From: Flavobacterium sp. ENC | GTDB taxonomy: Bacteria; Bacteroidota; Bacteroidia; Flavobacteriales; Flavobacteriaceae | Length of the DNA: 64,000 nucleotides | Assembly: GCF_020991415.1 (NCBI RefSeq) | Contig: NZ_JAJMOY010000006.1 | Location: forward strand, 1-64,000 | Direction: 5' to 3' | Part shown: positions 28,191 to 37,276 of the stretch, piece by piece | Numbering within the stretch: position 1 is the first letter of the stretch | How the letters are laid out: every line of letters begins with the position of its first letter | Program-made: the position numbers and the translations under genes | Notes under the pieces: generated by a model | What the model saw: the letters and a program-made list of their open reading frames with translations, nothing else | What the model was told of the DNA's origin: nothing | The model's database searches: none

Positions 28191-28273
28191 TTTTACAGCA
28201 TTTGTTTAAAGTGATTCCCAAATTAAAAAAAATCAATTTTTATTTTTTTATTCCCTTATTTTTGTATTTTAGC

Positions 28274-28285
28274 ACAACCGATTGC
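28274..28285 (+). promoter_or_regulatory. LacI-type operator upstream of the GH67 operon
   Basis: ACAACCGATTGC matches the perfect palindrome at 11 of 12 positions. It lies 113 bases before the GH67 ATG, just after TATTTTAG, a one-mismatch match to the -7 element. Confidence 0.65.
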
Positions 28286-28398
28286 AACTTGATAATTTTT
28301 TTTGAAAGTATATTTTTTTAGCACTTTTTTTGCTAAATAGTAGGGTTTTGAGTAAAATTTTTGATTTGTACTTTAAATTAAATTGACAGAAAAGCCAA

Positions 28399-30561
28399 AT
28401 GACACATCTTAAAAATAAATTTCTCCAGTCTGTCTTCTTGTTTTTTATAGTGTGCTGGTCTTCATCAGCTCAAAAAGATTATAAATTATGGCTGCAATAC
28501 ACTAAGATTGATAACGCTGATTTAAAAACGCAATATCTTTCTACTATTCAGGGGATTGTTTCTTTGGAAAAATCGGAAAGTGCAAAAATTGCCTTTACAG
28601 AACTGCAATTTGGTTTGAATGAAATGTTGGGGAAGAAATTTGAAAACAAACCGGTTATTACAGGAGATCATAACATTATTATAGGTTCACGGGAATTTTT
28701 AACTTCCGAAATTCAAAAAGAGATTGGAAATTTCGATCAAATAAATGACGAAGGTTTTATTATTAAATCCATTTCGATAAAAAATCAAAAACAGATTATC
28801 ATTACAGGAAAAAAAGATATTGGGGTTTTATATGGGGTTTACAGTTTTCTGAGATTGATTCAAACCAATAAATTGATCACAAATTTGAATATTCCTGATT
28901 CACCAAAAACAAATATCAGAATCTTAAATCACTGGGATAATTTAGACCGAACCGTAGAACGCGGTTATGCCGGATTTTCGTTATGGAACTGGCAAAAACT
29001 GCCTGATTTTATCGATCAGCGTTATATTGATTATGCCCGCGCAAATGCATCAATAGGAATTAACGGAACGGTGTTAACCAACGTAAACGCAAACGCTTTA
29101 ATTCTGACGCCGCAATATTTAGAAAAAGTTGAGGCTTTAGCAAATGTTTTCAGACCGTACGGAATCAAAGTTTATTTAACGGCCCGATTCTCGGCACCAA
29201 TCGAAATTGGAGGTTTAAAAACAGCCGATCCCAAAGATCCGGAAGTTAGCAATTGGTGGAAAAACAAAGCCAAAGAAATTTATAAACGAATTCCGGATTT
29301 TGGAGGATTTCTGGTAAAAGCAAATTCAGAAGGGCAGCCGGGTCCGCAAAATTATGGCAGAGATCACGTCGATGGCGCCAATATGCTGGCCGACGCCGTA
29401 GCACCTTTTGGAGGTGTTATTATGTGGCGCGCTTTTGTCTATTCAGAGCATGATGCAAACGATCGTGCCAAACAGGCCTACGCCGAATTCGTGCCTTATG
29501 ACGGAAAATTTAAAGAGAATGTAATTGTTCAGGTCAAAAACGGAGCGATTGATTTTCAGCCTCGTGAGCCTTTTCATCCCATGTTTGGCGCGATGCCAAA
29601 AACACCTTTGATGATGGAATTTCAAATCACTCAGGAATATTTGGGTTTTAGCACACATCTCGTTTTTCTGCCCAAATTATTTCAGGAAGTTTTAGAATCA
29701 GATACGTATCAAAAAGGAAAAGGTACAACGGTTGCCAAAATTATTGAAGGCTCTTTCAACAAAACAAAACTAACCGGAATTGCAGGAGTTTCGAATATCG
29801 GTAATGACTTAAACTGGACGGGACATCCTTTTGCGCAGGCAAACTGGTACGGCTTTGGGCGATTGGCCTGGAATCCGTACTTGGATTCAGAAACCATTGC
29901 AGAGGAATGGCTGCGATGCACTTTTTCAAACGATGAAAATTTTGTAAAACCAGTAAAAGAAATGATGCTTCAGTCGCGTGAAGCAGTTGTAAATTATATG
30001 ACACCGTTTGGTTTGCATCACATTATGGACACGGGGCATCATTATGGTCCGGGTCCGTGGGTTTCCAATTTGTCACGACCGGAATGGAATCCGGTGTATT
30101 ATCACAAAGCCGATACAAACGGAATTGGTTTCGACCGTTGCAAAACAGGAACTAATGCCACCGCACAATATGCTCCCGAAGTTCAAAAAATGTTTGACAA
30201 TCTCGAAACCTGTCCTGAAAAGGATTTGTTATGGTTTCATCATGTTTCCTGGGATTATAAATTAAAAAATGGTCAGACAATTTGGAATGGTCTGGCCTTG
30301 AAATATCAGGAAGGCGTAAATCAGGTTGCAGCAATGAAAAACGTTTGGAATAAATCGCAAAAATATGTTGATGATGAACGTTTTAAGGAGGTTCAGATGT
30401 TGCTGGAAATTCAGTATAAAGAAGCAAAATGGTGGAGGGATGCGTGTTTGCTCTATTTTCAGCAATATTCAGGAAAGGAATTACCTTTAGGCGTTGAAAA
30501 AGCAACACAGTCTTTAGACTATTTTAAATCATTAAAATTTCCTTTTGCACCAGGAAATTAA
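28399..30561 (+). CDS. GH67 alpha-glucuronidase
   Basis: 720 residues with a signal peptide ending SSSAQ, so periplasmic. The N-terminal domain is followed by the catalytic barrel with WNWQKLPDFIDQRYIDYARANAS split across the usual GH67 block. The general acid is probably E311 in KANSEGQPGP. The paired carboxylates are D385 (NGAIDFQPREP) and E413 (ITQEYLG), 28 residues apart as in characterised GH67 enzymes. It removes (4-O-methyl)glucuronic acid from the non-reducing end of xylooligosaccharides. First gene of an apparent operon with an SDR, mannonate dehydratase and GH10 gene, preceded by a LacI-type operator. Confidence 0.93.
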   Translation: MTHLKNKFLQSVFLFFIVCWSSSAQKDYKLWLQYTKIDNADLKTQYLSTIQGIVSLEKSESAKIAFTELQFGLNEMLGKKFENKPVITGDHNIIIGSREFLTSEIQKEIGNFDQINDEGFIIKSISIKNQKQIIITGKKDIGVLYGVYSFLRLIQTNKLITNLNIPDSPKTNIRILNHWDNLDRTVERGYAGFSLWNWQKLPDFIDQRYIDYARANASIGINGTVLTNVNANALILTPQYLEKVEALANVFRPYGIKVYLTARFSAPIEIGGLKTADPKDPEVSNWWKNKAKEIYKRIPDFGGFLVKANSEGQPGPQNYGRDHVDGANMLADAVAPFGGVIMWRAFVYSEHDANDRAKQAYAEFVPYDGKFKENVIVQVKNGAIDFQPREPFHPMFGAMPKTPLMMEFQITQEYLGFSTHLVFLPKLFQEVLESDTYQKGKGTTVAKIIEGSFNKTKLTGIAGVSNIGNDLNWTGHPFAQANWYGFGRLAWNPYLDSETIAEEWLRCTFSNDENFVKPVKEMMLQSREAVVNYMTPFGLHHIMDTGHHYGPGPWVSNLSRPEWNPVYYHKADTNGIGFDRCKTGTNATAQYAPEVQKMFDNLETCPEKDLLWFHHVSWDYKLKNGQTIWNGLALKYQEGVNQVAAMKNVWNKSQKYVDDERFKEVQMLLEIQYKEAKWWRDACLLYFQQYSGKELPLGVEKATQSLDYFKSLKFPFAPGN

Positions 30562-30580
30562 TATTCAAAGTAAAAAAAAT

Positions 30581-31318
30581 ATGAGTATAAAAACAGCAAT
30601 TGTAACCGGAGGAAATTCAGGTTTGGGATTTGCAACAGCAAAAAAATTATGCGATAACGGCATTAAAACCTATATAATTGGAAGATCAAAAGAAAAAACG
30701 GAAGATGCCTGCCAAGAAATTGGACCAAATGCAGTTCCGGTTTTATATGACCTGAATGAGATAGCGGGAATTGGTGAAATGATCGAAAATATTACCAAAG
30801 AAAATCCAATTGATATTTTGGTCAATAATGCAGGAATCAATCTGAAAAAAGAATTCACAGACGTTACCGATGAAGATTTTTTATCTGTAATTCACACCAA
30901 TCTTTTGAGTGTTTTTGCTGTTAGTAAAGCCGTTGTGAAAAACATGAAAGAAAATAACGGAGGAAGTATCGTCAATATCAGTTCAATGGCGTCGCAATAT
31001 GGTATTCCAAAAGTAATTGCATATTCGGCCAGTAAAGGCGCGATCGAATCGATGACCAGAGCAATGGCTGTAGAATTGGCACCTTTTGGTATTCGTGTCA
31101 ATTGCATCGCTCCGGGATTTATTAAAACCAAAATGTCTTCTGCAGCACTTGATAATGATCCGGAAAGAAAAAATAAAGTACTGGGAAGAACGCCAATGGG
31201 CTTTTTGGGAGAGCCCTCAGACATTGCAGATGCCGTTTATTATTTCGCCCTGAGCGAATCAAAATACACCACCGGAACCGTTTTGCCTGTTGATGGCGGA
31301 AATAGTATTGGTTTTTAA
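30581..31318 (+). CDS. SDR oxidoreductase, probable D-fructuronate/D-mannonate reductase
   Basis: 245 residues from the ATG at 30581. A longer start at 30545 would overlap the GH67 stop and adds residues unlike an SDR. Motifs: VTGGNSGLGFATA (cofactor), NNAG, SSMASQ and YSASK (catalytic), PGFIKTKM. No signal, so cytoplasmic. It sits between alpha-glucuronidase and mannonate dehydratase, where a reductase converting fructuronate to mannonate is needed, and no UxuB-type gene is in the window. The function is inferred from position; the fold is certain. Confidence 0.75.
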   Translation: MSIKTAIVTGGNSGLGFATAKKLCDNGIKTYIIGRSKEKTEDACQEIGPNAVPVLYDLNEIAGIGEMIENITKENPIDILVNNAGINLKKEFTDVTDEDFLSVIHTNLLSVFAVSKAVVKNMKENNGGSIVNISSMASQYGIPKVIAYSASKGAIESMTRAMAVELAPFGIRVNCIAPGFIKTKMSSAALDNDPERKNKVLGRTPMGFLGEPSDIADAVYYFALSESKYTTGTVLPVDGGNSIGF

Positions 31319-31356
31319 GAACCTGTGACTTTGCGAGATTAAAAAAAATACTCAGT

Positions 31357-32535
31357 ATGATAAAAATGCAGCAAACAATGCGTTGGTTTGGACCAAATGA
31401 CAACGTAAGTTTATTAGATATAAAACAAGCCGGAGCAACCGGAATTGTTACGGCCTTGCATCAAATTCCTGTCGGTGAAATATGGACTGTTGAAAACATT
31501 GAGGAAAGACAGCAAATTGTAAGAAATTCAGGTTTAGAATGGACAGTCGTTGAAAGTTTGCCGGTTCATGAAGAAATAAAACGCGCGACCGGAAATTATC
31601 TGCAATACATTGAAAATTATAAAATAAGCATCAAAAACTTAGCAGATTGCGGTATTAAAATAATCACCTATAATTTTATGCCAATTTTGGACTGGGTTCG
31701 AACGGATCATAATTTTAGTAATGAAGATGATAGTAAAGCGCTTTTATACAACCAGGATGCATTTACTTATTTTGATATTTTCCTGCTAAAAAGACCCAAT
31801 GCTGAAAATGATTATTCGGATAAGGAAAAAGAAAATGCATTACAATTTGGAAATAAACTTTCTGAAGAAGAAAAAGCCTTATTATTTAAGAATGTTTTAC
31901 TGGGATTACCGGGAAGTACAATCCATTTTACGGCAGAACAAATTCTCTCTTTATTAGATAATTATGCCCATATCAATAATGAAAAACTAAGAGAAAACCT
32001 GATTTATTTTTTATCAGAAGTTGCGCCGGTGGCTGCTGCATATGATGCTAAGTTAGCCATACATCCCGATGATCCGCCGTTTTCAGTTTTGGGCCTGCCC
32101 AGAATTGTTTCTACCGAAGAAGATATAAAAGCCATTTTAAATGCCGTTCCTTTTAATTCGAATGGATTGTGTTATTGTACAGGTTCTTTGGGGGCAGATC
32201 CGAAAAATAATCTGGAGAGAATTATCGATGATTTCGGAGATAGAATTCACTTTTTACATCTTCGAAACACCTTCCGCGAAAGCGAAACTATTTTCAGGGA
32301 ATCGGAACATTTGAACGGTGATGCCAAAATGGAAAGGATTGTCGAGAAAATCCTGCTGCTAATGAATACCAGAAAAATAAGTTTGCCAATGCGTCCGGAT
32401 CATGGCTTTTTGCATGAGGCTGATAAGGAAAAAGAAACCTATCCCGGTTATTCTCTGACAGGAAGACTAAAAGGTCTTGCGGAATTAAGAGGGCTGGAAA
32501 TGGGTATCGCTTATAAACTGAAAGAATTGACGTAA
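31357..32535 (+). CDS. uxuA: Mannonate dehydratase
   Basis: 392 residues, matching UxuA length. The N-terminus MRWFGPNDNVSLLDIKQAGATG is the family signature, and metal- and substrate-binding segments include HPDDPPFSVLGLPRI, GSLGADPKNN, HFLHLRNT and MRPDHG. It dehydrates D-mannonate to 2-keto-3-deoxygluconate in the glucuronate pathway. An internal ATG at 31366 is an alternative start. Glucuronate isomerase, KDG kinase and aldolase are not in the window and must be elsewhere if the pathway is complete. Confidence 0.93.
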   Translation: MIKMQQTMRWFGPNDNVSLLDIKQAGATGIVTALHQIPVGEIWTVENIEERQQIVRNSGLEWTVVESLPVHEEIKRATGNYLQYIENYKISIKNLADCGIKIITYNFMPILDWVRTDHNFSNEDDSKALLYNQDAFTYFDIFLLKRPNAENDYSDKEKENALQFGNKLSEEEKALLFKNVLLGLPGSTIHFTAEQILSLLDNYAHINNEKLRENLIYFLSEVAPVAAAYDAKLAIHPDDPPFSVLGLPRIVSTEEDIKAILNAVPFNSNGLCYCTGSLGADPKNNLERIIDDFGDRIHFLHLRNTFRESETIFRESEHLNGDAKMERIVEKILLLMNTRKISLPMRPDHGFLHEADKEKETYPGYSLTGRLKGLAELRGLEMGIAYKLKELT

Positions 32536-32586
32536 ATGATTTTCTACGAAGTAAAAGATACTAAATATTAACTTAAACCAATAAAC

Positions 32587-33702
32587 ATGAGATTATTTAA
32601 CCACTCTCTGCTGCTTTTGTCTGTCTTAGTTTTCAACAGCTGTAATGCGCAAAAAGAAAAAGATCCTGTTTCTTTAAAGGAAAGCTATAAAAATGATTTT
32701 TATATTGGAACTGCCCTGAGTGCAGATCAGATTGAAGAAAAAAACAGCAAAGAAGATGCGTTGATCAAAAAAGAGTTTAATGCTATCACAGCGGAAAACA
32801 TTATGAAGTCGATGTTTATACATCCCTTTAAAGATAAATATGATTTTGCGCTTACCGATAAATTTATAGCGTATGGTAAAAAAAACAAAATGTTTATTCA
32901 CGGTCATACCCTGATCTGGCACAGTCAGCTGGCGCCATGGATGCAAAAAATTAAGGACAGCACAGAAATGAAAGCTTTCATGAAAGATCATATTAAGACG
33001 ATTGTTTCTAAATACAAAGGCAAAGTAGATTCGTGGGATGTGGTGAATGAAGCTTTAAACGAAGACGGAACGTTAAGAAAATCAATTTTTCTGGACAAAC
33101 TGGGCGAACAATATCTTATAGATGCTTTTAAACTCGCTGCCGCTGCAGACCCAAAAGTAGATTTATATTACAACGATTATAATAATGAAGAACCGGCCAA
33201 AAGAGCAGGAAATATTGCTTTAATCAGGAAAATAAAAGCAGGTGGCGGTAAAATTGACGGCGTTGGTATTCAGGCACACTGGAAATTAGATTATCCGTCA
33301 TTAGAAGAAATTGAAAAAAGTATTTTGGAATATTCGGCCCTTGGTATTAAGGTTGCTTTTACAGAACTTGATATTTCCGTTTTGCCAAATCCAAAAGATT
33401 TTAGCGGTGCAGATGTAAACCAAAATTTTGAGGGTGATCCTAAAATGAATCCGTATCCTGAAAAGCTTCCGGATGCAGTACAAAATAAACTGGCAGAACG
33501 TTATGCTGCTATTTTTAAATTATTTTTAAAACACAAAGACAAAATTAGCCGCGTTACATTTTGGGGCGTTCACGATGGACAGTCCTGGTTAAACGACTGG
33601 CCTGTAAAAGGCAGGACAAATTACCCCTTGTTATTTGATAAAAACTTAAATCCCAAAAAAGCATATAACAGCGTAATTCAGTTAAAAGAAATAAAACAAT
33701 AA
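32587..33702 (+). CDS. GH10 endo-1,4-beta-xylanase, lipoprotein
   Basis: 371 residues. The signal has a lipobox-like FNSC (Cys about 19-20), so it is probably membrane-anchored. The GH10 barrel shows ITAENIMKSM, HGHTLIWHSQLAPWM, the acid/base in VVNEAL (E155) and the nucleophile in FTELDIS (E260), with GVHDGQSWLNDWP at the end. It cuts the xylan backbone and accepts substituted regions. Last gene of the GH67 operon; the following 279-base gap holds the next promoter. Confidence 0.93.
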   Translation: MRLFNHSLLLLSVLVFNSCNAQKEKDPVSLKESYKNDFYIGTALSADQIEEKNSKEDALIKKEFNAITAENIMKSMFIHPFKDKYDFALTDKFIAYGKKNKMFIHGHTLIWHSQLAPWMQKIKDSTEMKAFMKDHIKTIVSKYKGKVDSWDVVNEALNEDGTLRKSIFLDKLGEQYLIDAFKLAAAADPKVDLYYNDYNNEEPAKRAGNIALIRKIKAGGGKIDGVGIQAHWKLDYPSLEEIEKSILEYSALGIKVAFTELDISVLPNPKDFSGADVNQNFEGDPKMNPYPEKLPDAVQNKLAERYAAIFKLFLKHKDKISRVTFWGVHDGQSWLNDWPVKGRTNYPLLFDKNLNPKKAYNSVIQLKEIKQ

Positions 33703-33738
33703 AAATTTGTGGTAAATACACTTTTTTTTATGAAGTAC

Positions 33739-33750
33739 ACAACCGAATGC
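33739..33750 (+). promoter_or_regulatory. Degenerate LacI-type operator
   Basis: ACAACCGAATGC agrees with ACAACCGATTGT at 10 of 12 positions. It lies 81 bases upstream of a perfect copy at 33820, so the two could bind one tetramer or two dimers. Confidence 0.45.
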
Positions 33751-33788
33751 GTTTTTTGTTTTATATAATGAAATAATTAAATTTTGAC

Positions 33789-33831
33789 TTGCTAATTCTC
33801 TTTTTTTATATAATTTTACACAACCGATTGT
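33789..33831 (+). promoter_or_regulatory. Transporter operon promoter with a perfect LacI-type operator
   Basis: TTG (33789-33791), 19 bases, then TAATTTTA (33811-33818, one mismatch to TAnnTTTG) form a promoter. The palindrome ACAACCGATTGT (33820-33831) sits right at the expected transcription start. The leader to the MFS ATG is about 150 bases. Confidence 0.65.
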
Positions 33832-33980
33832 TTTGATCGATTTTGTCGTTTTAAAGAAGATAAACACTATGTGATGAAATTAACAGTACGTTGATTGCTG
33901 CATGTGATTCTCTTTCACGAAATGTTAAAAAAAAAAGAAACCCTGCAGGAAAAGCTAACCAAAAAATAACCACACCAAGA

Positions 33981-35414
33981 ATGAATTACATTTCACAAAA
34001 ATTATCTGTTAAAGAGAAAATTGGATACAGTTTAGGGGACTTAGCGGCAAATCTTGTTTTCCAGACCTTAATGACTTACCTCGCTTATTTTTATACCGAT
34101 ATCTACGGATTATCCCCAACAGATTCTTCTATAATTATGCTGGTCGTAGGTTTGATTGCTGCTTTTGTATTTAATCCAATTATTGGTGTTTTGGCAGACA
34201 GAACCCGCACTAAATGGGGAAAATTCAGGCCCTGGATTTTAATCACCGCAATCCCCCTTGGTGCCATCGCTTTACTGGCTTTTACAACACCAAATTTCTC
34301 TTATCACGGAAAAGTAATTTATGCTGTTGTCACCTATACGTTATTGCTGCTTTTTTACGCCAGTAATAATTTACCCTATTCAGCTTTAAGCGGGGTTATA
34401 ACGGGCGATATGCGCGAGAGAAACAGTATGTCCGCTTATCGTTTTGTGGCGGTAATGTTTGCCCAGTTCTTTGTTCAGGTTTTTATGCTGGGCATTATTA
34501 AAAGTGCCGGAAACGGCGACAAAGCCATTGGTATCGAAAAGGTAATGACTGTTTTGGCAGTAATCGGAACAATTATGTTGTTAATCACATTTTTAACTAC
34601 AAAAGAACGTATTATTCCAAAACCGGAACAAAAATCAAGCATTAAGGAAGATTTAAGCGATTTGATGAAAAACAAACCGTGGATTATTATGTTAAGTCTT
34701 ACTACACTGGTATTCATTACTCTGGCAATGAAAGGCGGGTCTTATGTATATTATTTTGAAAATTATGTAGACAAACAACAGCTTGCGATTTTTATCCAGC
34801 CTGTTTTGGATGTTTTATCGGCACTAAAATTGAACTATTTTGGAAGTGATCCTGTTTCTGCCGGTTTTGGATTGTTTAATGCAGGCGGCATTATTTTCAT
34901 GATTGTGGGGATTACATTATCTAAAAGTCTGGCTGATAAATACGGAAAGCGAAATATTTTCGGATTGTTTTTATTCATTTCAACCTTGTTTATTATCGCA
35001 TTTTATTTCTTTCCGGCAGCGGCAATCAGTTTTATGTTTTTCTCTCAAATTTTACATGGTTTTTTCTACGGAATAACGATTCCGCTTTTGTGGGCGATGA
35101 TTGCAGATGTGGCTGATTATTCGGAATGGCTGAATAACCGTCGTGCAACGGCTATTATTTTCTCTGCCATGATGGTGGGCTTAAAGGCCGGATTGAGTAT
35201 TGGCGGGGCTCTTACGACTTCGTTTTTAGGGTATTTTCAGTATGTGCCAAATGCTTCAAGCCAAACCGGTCTTGCCATAAACGGAATCAAATTACTGGTA
35301 AGCATTTTTCCCGCAATACCCTTTTTAATTGGCGTTACACTATTGTTTTTCTATAAAATCGATAAAAAAATGGAAGTACAGATAGAGACAGATTTAAAAG
35401 AAAGAAGAACTTAA
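33981..35414 (+). CDS. GPH-family sugar:cation symporter (MFS), probable xylooligosaccharide transporter
   Basis: 477 residues from ATG 33981 (NYISQKLSVKEKIGYSLGDLAANLVFQ). An in-frame TTG at 33891 gives an N-terminus without family features. About 12 hydrophobic segments are visible. The GPH signature region DRTRTKWGKFRPWIL follows TM2-3. Members such as XynP/XylP and MelB move glycosides with a cation. With a cytoplasmic GH43 gene 25 bases downstream, it probably brings short xylooligosaccharides into the cytoplasm. Confidence 0.88.
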   Translation: MNYISQKLSVKEKIGYSLGDLAANLVFQTLMTYLAYFYTDIYGLSPTDSSIIMLVVGLIAAFVFNPIIGVLADRTRTKWGKFRPWILITAIPLGAIALLAFTTPNFSYHGKVIYAVVTYTLLLLFYASNNLPYSALSGVITGDMRERNSMSAYRFVAVMFAQFFVQVFMLGIIKSAGNGDKAIGIEKVMTVLAVIGTIMLLITFLTTKERIIPKPEQKSSIKEDLSDLMKNKPWIIMLSLTTLVFITLAMKGGSYVYYFENYVDKQQLAIFIQPVLDVLSALKLNYFGSDPVSAGFGLFNAGGIIFMIVGITLSKSLADKYGKRNIFGLFLFISTLFIIAFYFFPAAAISFMFFSQILHGFFYGITIPLLWAMIADVADYSEWLNNRRATAIIFSAMMVGLKAGLSIGGALTTSFLGYFQYVPNASSQTGLAINGIKLLVSIFPAIPFLIGVTLLFFYKIDKKMEVQIETDLKERRT

Positions 35415-35439
35415 TTATTTTATAAAACACAATACAACT

Positions 35440-36465
35440 ATGCCTGAAGATAGTACTGAACAAATTAATTTCGAGCAAATTAATAAAAAAGCCATTTCTC
35501 AGCCTTTGGTTTCTCATATTTATACGGCAGATCCATCGGCACATGTTTTTAATGGCAAAATTTATATTTATCCGTCGCATGATATTGATGCAGGTATACC
35601 GTTTAACGATAACGGTGATCATTTTGGAATGGAAGATTATCATGTTTTTTCAATGGAAAACATTAATGCTGAAACTATTGATAACGGAGTTGCGCTTCAT
35701 GTTGATGATGTGGCCTGGGCCGAAAAGCAAATGTGGGCACCGGATGCAGCCTGTAAAAACGGGAAATTCTATTTGTATTTTCCCGCAAAACGCGCTAACG
35801 GAATTTTCCAGATTGGCGTTGCGATAAGTGATTCCCCTGTCGGGCCATTTTTGCCTGAACCGGAAGCTATTAAAGGAAGTTATAGTATTGACCCTGCTGT
35901 TTTTGAAGATGCTGATGGGAAACATTATATTTATTTTGGCGGCATTTGGGGCGGCCAGCTTCAAAAATACAGGAACAATAAATTTGATGTAAATCATGAA
36001 GAACCTCTGGCAAATGAACCTGCTTTAGGACCAATTGTGGCATTGCTTAAAGATGACATGCTGGAATTTGCAGAAGAACCAAAAGAGATTGAAATTCTGG
36101 ATGAAAACGGAAAAATTTTATTAGCCGGAGATAACGATCGTCGTTTTTTTGAAGCTTCGTGGGTACATAAATACAACGATAAATATTATTTTTCGTACTC
36201 AACAGGTGATACGCATTTTATTTGTTATGCTATTGGCGATAATCCGTATGGGCCGTTTACGTATCAGGGTAGAATTTTGAATCCGGTTGTAGGCTGGACA
36301 TCGCACCATTCTATTTGTAAAGTCGAAGATGAATGGTATTTGTTTTATCATGATTCGAGTTTATCAAAAGGCGTAACGCATTTGCGAAGTATGAAAGTGA
36401 CCAAAATAGATTACCTGGAAGATGGTTCAATCATAACAATAGACCCTTACATAGTAGAAGATTAG
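35440..36465 (+). CDS. GH43 glycosidase, cytoplasmic (probable beta-xylosidase)
   Basis: 341 residues with no signal peptide. The five-blade propeller carries D31 (TADPSAHVF, base), D151 (SIDPAVFED, pKa modulator) and E238 (RFFEASWVH, acid). The short single-domain form with DNGDHFGMEDYHVFS looks like GH43 subfamily 1. It probably cuts imported xylobiose or arabino-xylooligosaccharides to free sugar, since it lies between the symporter and the xylose genes. Arabinofuranosidase activity cannot be excluded. Confidence 0.88.
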   Translation: MPEDSTEQINFEQINKKAISQPLVSHIYTADPSAHVFNGKIYIYPSHDIDAGIPFNDNGDHFGMEDYHVFSMENINAETIDNGVALHVDDVAWAEKQMWAPDAACKNGKFYLYFPAKRANGIFQIGVAISDSPVGPFLPEPEAIKGSYSIDPAVFEDADGKHYIYFGGIWGGQLQKYRNNKFDVNHEEPLANEPALGPIVALLKDDMLEFAEEPKEIEILDENGKILLAGDNDRRFFEASWVHKYNDKYYFSYSTGDTHFICYAIGDNPYGPFTYQGRILNPVVGWTSHHSICKVEDEWYLFYHDSSLSKGVTHLRSMKVTKIDYLEDGSIITIDPYIVED

Positions 36466-36508
36466 GAGATTAGGCAGAAGAAAAGTAATTCATTAAAATT
36501 TATTTTCT

Positions 36509-37216
36509 ATGAAAAGGGGAGATGAAAAAATCAGAAAAATTGCCAGGCAATATAGTACAAACAAAATAGAAATTGATTGTGTAATATTCAATTTTGAAAA
36601 CAACAGCCTTAAAGTTTTATTGGTAAAACAGCAAGACCATGAGGGAATTATATCTTGGAAATTGGCCAGCGATTACATTAAAAAAGGCGAAACAATATTG
36701 AGTACGGCTCATAATATCCTGAAGAATTATATTGGAGGCGATCAATTTTTCTTAGAGCAGTTAAAAGCATTTAGCTATCAGCCCTCTTCTTCATTGAAGG
36801 AAGATATTTCGATTGCTTATTATGCTTTGGTGAAAAGAGATAGCAGCAAAGATACTATTGCTAATAGTGATGTTAAATGGATTGGTATTAGGGAAATTGC
36901 AGGTTTAAACGATAAACATAAAATAATTCTGGATTTTAGTTTAAAAGAATTACGCCGGAATATCTGCAAAAGTGCCGTCGGATTTAATTTATTACCGGAG
37001 AAATTTACATTGCTGCAGGTTATAAATCTGTATGAAGAAATCCTCGGAATCGAAATAAATAAATCCAATTTTAGAAGAAAGCTTTTGCAGACCGGAATCG
37101 TCCATGATTCAAATGAAAAAGAAGAAGATGTATCCCACAGAGCGGCAAGGTTTTATAGTCTTAATATCCGGCAGCACGAGGTTTTATCTCAAAGGGATAT
37201 TAATTTTAATTTTTAA
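36509..37216 (+). CDS. Nudix-fold transcriptional regulator (NrtR/AraR/XylR-like)
   Basis: 235 residues. The N-terminal Nudix fold (about 15-150) begins EIDCVIFNFENNSLKVLLVKQ. The Nudix box position reads KGETILSTAHNILKNYIGG and lacks the REXXEE catalytic residues, so it is probably not a hydrolase. The C-terminal winged helix (about 160-235) includes FTLLQVINLYEEILG and NFRRKLLQTGIV. Nudix regulators of this type control pentose genes in Bacteroidetes. The gene directly precedes xylB and xylA, so xylose-responsive control is likely. No operator was confidently seen. Confidence 0.85.
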   Translation: MKRGDEKIRKIARQYSTNKIEIDCVIFNFENNSLKVLLVKQQDHEGIISWKLASDYIKKGETILSTAHNILKNYIGGDQFFLEQLKAFSYQPSSSLKEDISIAYYALVKRDSSKDTIANSDVKWIGIREIAGLNDKHKIILDFSLKELRRNICKSAVGFNLLPEKFTLLQVINLYEEILGIEINKSNFRRKLLQTGIVHDSNEKEEDVSHRAARFYSLNIRQHEVLSQRDINFNF

Positions 37217-37276
37217 TTGAAATTTAAAATGATGACAATTCAGGCCGGCAAATTTAATTTTAAGAATCAGTAAGTT

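Noticed and set aside
28136..28321. 61-codon open frame upstream of GH67
   Set aside because: It spans a palindromic repeat and the operator, has no good start region and reads as hydrophobic low-complexity residues.
33891..33980. 30-codon N-terminal extension of the MFS transporter from a TTG
   Set aside because: The residues are basic and unlike GPH transporters, whose N-terminus matches the ATG at 33981.
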